From Erythrobacteraceae bacterium E2-1 Yellow Sea (GTDB lineage Bacteria; Pseudomonadota; Alphaproteobacteria; Sphingomonadales; Sphingomonadaceae), in assembly GCA_014983025.1 (NCBI GenBank), contig JADCLP010000005.1, positions 62,001 to 126,000 of the forward strand: 64,000 bases of DNA, read 5' to 3'. Below, in pieces: positions 60,233 through 64,000 of this stretch. Under the pieces are notes generated by a model, which searched no databases, was not told where the DNA came from, and worked only from the letters and a program-made list of their open reading frames with translations. The position numbers and the translations under genes were made by a program. Every line of letters starts with the position of its first letter. Position 1 is the stretch's first letter.

Positions 60233-61403
60233 CGGGGGCAGTCTCCAGGAAGGGGCGCGGGTTTACCGCGCGGTCATTGATACGCACTTCGAAATGAAGG
60301 TGCGGGCCGGTGGAACGGCCGGTGTTGCCAATTGCGCCGATCACGTCGCCGGCATCAACCAGCTGACCAGGCCTGGCCACGAATTTGGACATATGGGCAT
60401 AACGCGTGGTCAAGCCATTGCCGTGGCTTATCTCCACCACTTTGCCATAGCCGGACTTGCGCCCGACAAAAGTTACGCGGCCCTTGGCTGCGGCATAGAT
60501 GGATGCACCCGTTGGCCCCTTGAAATCAAGTCCGCGATGCATGGCGCCACGGTTGGTAAAGGGATCACGGCGATATCCGAAGCCGGAAGAAACGCTGGTG
60601 GTCAGCGGATTGGCGGGTTTGAACTGTGGAATGCCTTCCAGTCCGGCTTCCAGCGCTGCCATGCGCGCCAGGCTGAGACCGAGCCGTTCGAAACGCGGAT
60701 CGATTTCACCTGTTGAGGAGGTGGCGAGGATTTCCAGTGGACCACCCATCGCATCGCGTTCGGCATTGCGCAGCATGTTGCGGATCGCAGCTTCAGCACG
60801 GCGTGCGCGCAGATCGGCAAAGCGGGTCAGCCGTTCGACAAAGGCCAGCTGGCGCGCTTCGATCTGGGCCAGTTCCGCAGCTTCGGGGATCGAGCTGGAA
60901 ACCTTCTTGACCGTGGCAGCAGATTCGCTGGAGGAATCGGTGACGTTATCGACCGACTTGACGTCAGCAGGCAGTGCCTCCGTCATCTGCTCCAGAAATT
61001 CCTGACGCTTGACCAGATCCTTCGCTACCGAATCCAGATCATGGCGATAGGCGTTGACGCGTTCGGTTGCTGTGGCGACCTTGGCTTCACGTTCCAGCAG
61101 GGAAAGCCGGTCAGCCTGCGCGCGATACTGGCTCCAGGCCATGGCACCCATGGAAATGCCCCAGCCCAGCAGCAGCGCGAGCACCACACCGGCACCGATC
61201 ATCTGCACACGCGATGAAATCTTGATAAAGCGGACCTGGCCCTGCGATCGCATGAAAAATTCGCGATCCGGAAACCAGCTGCGCAGGCGGGATCCCCAGC
61301 CGCCAGCGGAAACTGAATTTAGCAAGGCGACCCCTTTTCTCTTCGTCCAAGCCCTGAACCAAAGAAAGTCGGTAACAACCACATCTCTAAAGGTCGAATC
61401 CAA
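60183..61403 (-). CDS. M23 peptidase, bactofilin partner
   Basis: 406-residue LytM-type peptidoglycan endopeptidase. One membrane helix (about residues 68-90) follows a basic cytoplasmic part; a coiled-coil region (about 95-220) leads to the peptidase: GFGYRRDPFTNRGAMHRGLDFKGPTG with zinc ligands and GPHLHFEVRINDRAVNPRPFL with catalytic His. The N-terminus would be the bactofilin contact. The frame starts with TTG 61403; a GTG at 61382 and ATG 61253 are alternatives and no ribosome site decides. Confidence 0.92.
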   Translation of the reverse strand: MDSTFRDVVVTDFLWFRAWTKRKGVALLNSVSAGGWGSRLRSWFPDREFFMRSQGQVRFIKISSRVQMIGAGVVLALLLGWGISMGAMAWSQYRAQADRLSLLEREAKVATATERVNAYRHDLDSVAKDLVKRQEFLEQMTEALPADVKSVDNVTDSSSESAATVKKVSSSIPEAAELAQIEARQLAFVERLTRFADLRARRAEAAIRNMLRNAERDAMGGPLEILATSSTGEIDPRFERLGLSLARMAALEAGLEGIPQFKPANPLTTSVSSGFGYRRDPFTNRGAMHRGLDFKGPTGASIYAAAKGRVTFVGRKSGYGKVVEISHGNGLTTRYAHMSKFVARPGQLVDAGDVIGAIGNTGRSTGPHLHFEVRINDRAVNPRPFLETAPDVLKEVRRTPTADTAG

Positions 61404-61429
61404 GTGTTAACTCGCGGGGCGAAACGAAT

Positions 61430-61446
61430 GACTCACGCGATGAGTC
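61430..61446. promoter_or_regulatory. Twin GANTC inverted repeat upstream of the M23-bactofilin operon
   Basis: GACTCA (61430-61435) and TGAGTC (61441-61446) form a perfect inverted repeat with a CGCGA centre, containing two GANTC methylation sites. It stands 27 bases before the M23 start and 126 before proA, in the divergent gap 61404-61571. GGTTAA (61464) and TTAACC (61486) are a second pair in the same gap. Confidence 0.42.
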
Positions 61447-61571
61447 GTTGCCTGGCGGGATATGGTTAATATTTTCTCGCCAATCTTAACCTGAAAGGTC
61501 CAAAATCGGCGGGAATCGCACAGATGGATTCGTGGCCTGACACAGGGCCTCTGCGCTGCTATTGGCGCCGC

Positions 61572-62849
61572 ATGGCTACGAAATCCGAATCCGTTTCGCT
61601 GGACCCCGCAGTCCTTATCGAACAGCTGGCGCGCAAGGGCCGTGCGGCACAACGTGTGCTGGCGGCAATGCCGAGTGACGCCAAGGCGGCAGCACTGATG
61701 AAGGCGGCTGCTGCCCTGTGCGCGGACAAGGATGCAATCCTGGCCGCCAATGCGCAGGATCTGGCAGAAGGGGAAGCGCGCGGGCTGACCGGCGCCATGC
61801 TCGATCGTTTGCGGCTGGATGATGCGCGGCTGGAAGTTGTCGCCGCCGGGGTGGAGGCGGTGGCGCAATTGCCTGATCCTGTGGGTCAGGTGATTGATAG
61901 CAGTGAACGGCCCAATGGTCTGAAGCTGAGCCGCATTCGCGTGCCCATTGGCCTGATCGGGATTATCTATGAAAGCCGCCCCAATGTGACGGCCGATGCT
62001 GCTGCGCTGTGCGTGCGGGCGGGCAATGCGGCCTTGCTGCGCGGGGGCAGCGAGGCGGTCCATTCCAACCGTGCCATCCACGCTGCCCTGGCACGTGGCA
62101 TGGCAGAAGGCGGCGTCCCCGCCGAAGCCGTGCAATTGATGCCGACGCAGGATCGCGCTGCTGTGGGTGCCATGCTGGCCGCTGCCGGATTGATCGACAT
62201 GATCGTGCCGCGCGGGGGCAAGGGCCTTGTCGCCCGTGTCCAGGCAGATGCACGCGTGCCCGTGCTCGCCCATCTTGATGGCATTTGCCACACCTATGTG
62301 CACTCAGCTGCGCAGCCGGATATGGCACAGGCAGTGACGCTGAATGCCAAGATGCGCCGCACCGGCATTTGCGGGGCGATGGAAACGCTGCTGGTCGATG
62401 CATCCTATCCCGCAGCCCCTGCCCTGTTGGCCAATCTGATCGATGCCGGGTGCGAATTGCGTGGCGATGCGCGCGCGCAGGCGATCGATTCGCGGATCAA
62501 GCCTGCCGCCGATAATGATTGGGATATGGAATATCTTGAGGCAGTTCTGTCCGTCGCGGTGGTGGACGGGATTGATCAGGCGCTGTCGCATATTGCCCGT
62601 CACTCATCAGCCCATACCGATGCCATCATCACAGCGGATGATGCCGTGGCGGAACAATTCCTCAACGAAGTCGACAGCGCGATCGTGATGCACAATGCCT
62701 CCAGCCAGTTTGCAGATGGCGGTGAGTTTGGGCTGGGCGCGGAAATCGGCATTGCCACCGGGCGGCTGCATGCGCGTGGGCCCGTGGCGCTGGAAGGGCT
62801 GACGACCTATAAATGGCAGGTGCGCGGCAGCGGCCAGGCGCGACCCTGA
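61572..62849 (+). CDS. proA: Gamma-glutamyl phosphate reductase
   Basis: 425-residue NADPH enzyme that makes glutamate-5-semialdehyde in proline synthesis. The aldehyde-dehydrogenase fold has VPIGLIGIIYESRPNVTADAAALCVRAGNAALLRGG, VPRGGKGLVARVQADARVPVLAHLDGICHTYV and the catalytic Cys in RRTGICGAMETLLVD, ending in GRLHARGPVALEGLTTYKW. ATG 61572 is the family start; the frame open to 61524 lacks conserved sequence. proB is not in the window. nadD follows at 20 bases. Confidence 0.96.
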   Translation: MATKSESVSLDPAVLIEQLARKGRAAQRVLAAMPSDAKAAALMKAAAALCADKDAILAANAQDLAEGEARGLTGAMLDRLRLDDARLEVVAAGVEAVAQLPDPVGQVIDSSERPNGLKLSRIRVPIGLIGIIYESRPNVTADAAALCVRAGNAALLRGGSEAVHSNRAIHAALARGMAEGGVPAEAVQLMPTQDRAAVGAMLAAAGLIDMIVPRGGKGLVARVQADARVPVLAHLDGICHTYVHSAAQPDMAQAVTLNAKMRRTGICGAMETLLVDASYPAAPALLANLIDAGCELRGDARAQAIDSRIKPAADNDWDMEYLEAVLSVAVVDGIDQALSHIARHSSAHTDAIITADDAVAEQFLNEVDSAIVMHNASSQFADGGEFGLGAEIGIATGRLHARGPVALEGLTTYKWQVRGSGQARP

Positions 62850-62869
62850 CGACGCTGTTCCCACCGGCT

Positions 62870-63526
62870 ATGACCAGACCTGGGCGCAGAACCGGGCTGC
62901 TGGGTGGCAGCTTCAACCCTGCCCACGGTGGCCACCGCCGCATCACCCGCTTTGCCATGCAGGCATTGGCGCTGGATGAGGCGTGGTGGCTGGTTTCACC
63001 CGGCAATCCGCTGAAGCCGAAGGCGGGAATGGCCCCGCTCCATGCCCGCATCAGATCCGCGCAGAAGATGGCGCGCCGCCTGCCGATCCGCGCAACGGCG
63101 ATAGAGCGTGAACTGGGCACGGTATATACGCTGGACACTTTGCGCGCGCTGACACGACGTTATCCGCGACGTGAATTCATATGGTTGATGGGGTCAGACA
63201 ATCTGGCGCAATTCCATCGCTGGAAGGACTGGCGTAAAATTGCCCGCATCATGCCGATTGCGGTTATCGCGCGGCCCGGTTATGAAGGGGCTGCCATGGC
63301 AAGCCCCGCCATGGCCTGGCTCAGGCGCTATCGTGTGTCTGCCGCCGGTTTCAGAAGCAGGGGCAGATGGAGCGCACCGGCACTGGTGTTATTGCGTTTC
63401 GATCCTGATCCAAGTTCGGCCACGGCCCTGCGCCGCGCCGATCCGGAATGGGTGTCGCATTATTCCGATAGGCCGGTGAGAGATTCTTTGACGCATCATC
63501 TGATCAATCCGCAGGAGGGGGCATGA
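62870..63526 (+). CDS. nadD: Nicotinate-nucleotide adenylyltransferase
   Basis: 218-residue enzyme that adenylates nicotinate mononucleotide in NAD synthesis. The GxFxPxHxGH motif is GLLGGSFNPAHGGH (residues about 9-22), with WWLVSPGNPLK, FIWLMGSDNLAQFHRWKDW and a weak final motif; the SSTxIR-type loop appears as SSATALR. ATG 62870 gives the family start. Order proA-nadD-rsfS on one strand suggests one operon. Confidence 0.94.
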   Translation: MTRPGRRTGLLGGSFNPAHGGHRRITRFAMQALALDEAWWLVSPGNPLKPKAGMAPLHARIRSAQKMARRLPIRATAIERELGTVYTLDTLRALTRRYPRREFIWLMGSDNLAQFHRWKDWRKIARIMPIAVIARPGYEGAAMASPAMAWLRRYRVSAAGFRSRGRWSAPALVLLRFDPDPSSATALRRADPEWVSHYSDRPVRDSLTHHLINPQEGA

Positions 63527-63592
63527 GGCGGGTGCCTCTCGTTACCTTCCGCTCGGATACTTACCCCGAATATAGGAGTTATGTATTCGCCT

Positions 63593-64000
63593 ATGAATCA
63601 GGCGCATTCCCTGTCGGCTGCTGTCGACGCAAAAGGTACCCAACCCATGGCCAAGGCTGACAAATCCTCTGACGCATTGCACGCTCTTGTGCTGGCGCAG
63701 CTGGATGATGACCAGGCGCAGGAAGTGGTTTCCATCCCGCTGGAAGGCAAAAGTTCGATCGCCGATTACATGGTCGTCGCATCGGGCCGATCCACCCGGC
63801 AGGTGGCAGCCATGGCGCAGAAACTGGCAGAAAAGATCAAGCAGGAAGGCTTTGGATCTTCCCGCGTCGAAGGCTTGCCTGCGGCAGATTGGGTGCTGAT
63901 CGACGCTGGTGATGTGGTGGTTCACCTGTTCCGTCCGGAAGTTCGCAGCTTCTACAATCTGGAACGGATGTGGGCCTTTGGTGACGCACCGCCGGTTGCC
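63593..64000 (+). CDS. rsfS: Ribosomal silencing factor RsfS, 3'-truncated
   Basis: At least 136 residues; the frame is open at the right edge, so the end is outside the window. RsfS binds L14 and blocks subunit joining in starvation. Family sequence is DDDQAQEVVSIPLEGKSSIADYMVVASGRSTRQVAAMAQKLAEKIKQEG, then GLPAADWVLIDAGDVVVHLFRPEVRSFYNLERMWAFGDAP. Starts at ATG 63581 (GGAG two bases before), 63593 or 63647 (AAGG upstream) are in frame; the last would give the normal N-terminus. It sits 66 bases after nadD. Confidence 0.93.
   Translation, partial: MNQAHSLSAAVDAKGTQPMAKADKSSDALHALVLAQLDDDQAQEVVSIPLEGKSSIADYMVVASGRSTRQVAAMAQKLAEKIKQEGFGSSRVEGLPAADWVLIDAGDVVVHLFRPEVRSFYNLERMWAFGDAPPVA

Noticed and set aside
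59754..60716. Plus-strand frame across bactofilin and the M23 gene (320 codons)
   Set aside because: Crosses the bidirectional terminator edge and is antisense to two well-defined genes.
61464..61491. GGTTAA and TTAACC as a CtrA box
   Set aside because: The half-sites are inverted and 16 bases apart; CtrA needs two direct TTAA blocks separated by seven.
1..64000. CRISPR arrays, insertion sequences, prophage, tRNA or rRNA genes
   Set aside because: No regular spaced repeats, transposase or integrase motifs, phage genes or RNA gene folds were seen on either strand.

Overview
The window is an ordinary, gene-dense stretch of alphaproteobacterial chromosome, most likely from a sphingomonad (order Sphingomonadales). 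The evidence is alpha-specific or sphingomonad-type proteins (PopZ/DUF2497, a TrcR-like DUF1013 protein, CarD next to a 7Fe ferredoxin, DUF1491, DUF1192, DUF6489, UrcA), a Mg-type HemB, GANTC-rich control regions, and a gene order typical of alphaproteobacteria around the replication origin. I see no rRNA, tRNA, insertion sequence, prophage or CRISPR array. Gene starts include many GTG and TTG codons.

Layout. 1-2590: the end of an acyl-CoA synthetase, then a small AT-richer accessory pair (an 86-residue protein overlapping a retropepsin-like aspartic protease) and an unknown gene. 2591-9830: a ThiS-ThiG fusion downstream of a MerC-like membrane protein that carries a Zur-like operator; heme A synthase, CutA and a Tat-like exported protein in overlapping order; L13/S9; a phosphoesterase; an UrcA protein. 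9847-18709: a LytS/LytTR two-component pair, class I fumarase, a degenerate PIMT-like gene with a TolC-like channel, PopZ, ferredoxin, CBS, ErpA-like and XthA genes. 18785-25304: SleB hydrolase, DUF1491, thioesterase, PtsN, HPF, DnaQ, then coaE-aroE-maf-ppsR, all on the minus strand.

25305-34668 is the centre of the window. A 330-base gap next to hemE holds five DnaA-box-like 9-mers, five GANTC sites and a block of about 35 bases that is almost pure A+T, so I propose it as oriC. Rightward from it run hemE, hemJ, rho, a DUF6489 gene, mnmE, mnmG, rsmG, parA and parB, with three strong parS-like palindromes and one weaker one in the mnmE-parA interval. Replication start and origin segregation thus lie within about 9 kb.

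34712-53250: free-Met sulfoxide reductase, sorbosone dehydrogenase, DUF815 ATPase, Sua5/TsaC, a GIN-domain lipoprotein, the CarD-FdxA-S4-SUV3 helicase cluster, an M23 peptidase, an operon hemB-GNAT-GNAT-gamma-CA-YggU, a SulP transporter, truncated hemoglobin, ClpA and DUF1192. 53376-64000: quinone oxidoreductase and GST, a PlcP-like phosphoesterase with a glycosyltransferase (a likely membrane-lipid remodelling pair), TrcR-like protein, FadD, bactofilin with its M23 peptidase, then proA-nadD-rsfS, the last running off the right end.

Heme synthesis recurs (hemE, hemJ, hemB, ctaA), as do wall-shape functions (SleB, two M23 enzymes, bactofilin) and cell-cycle functions (oriC, parABS, PopZ, TrcR, CarD). 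The most unusual items are the oriC/parS region, the protease pair, the ThiS-ThiG fusion under a possible Zur site, the PlcP-glycosyltransferase pair and a long nested inverted repeat after rho.
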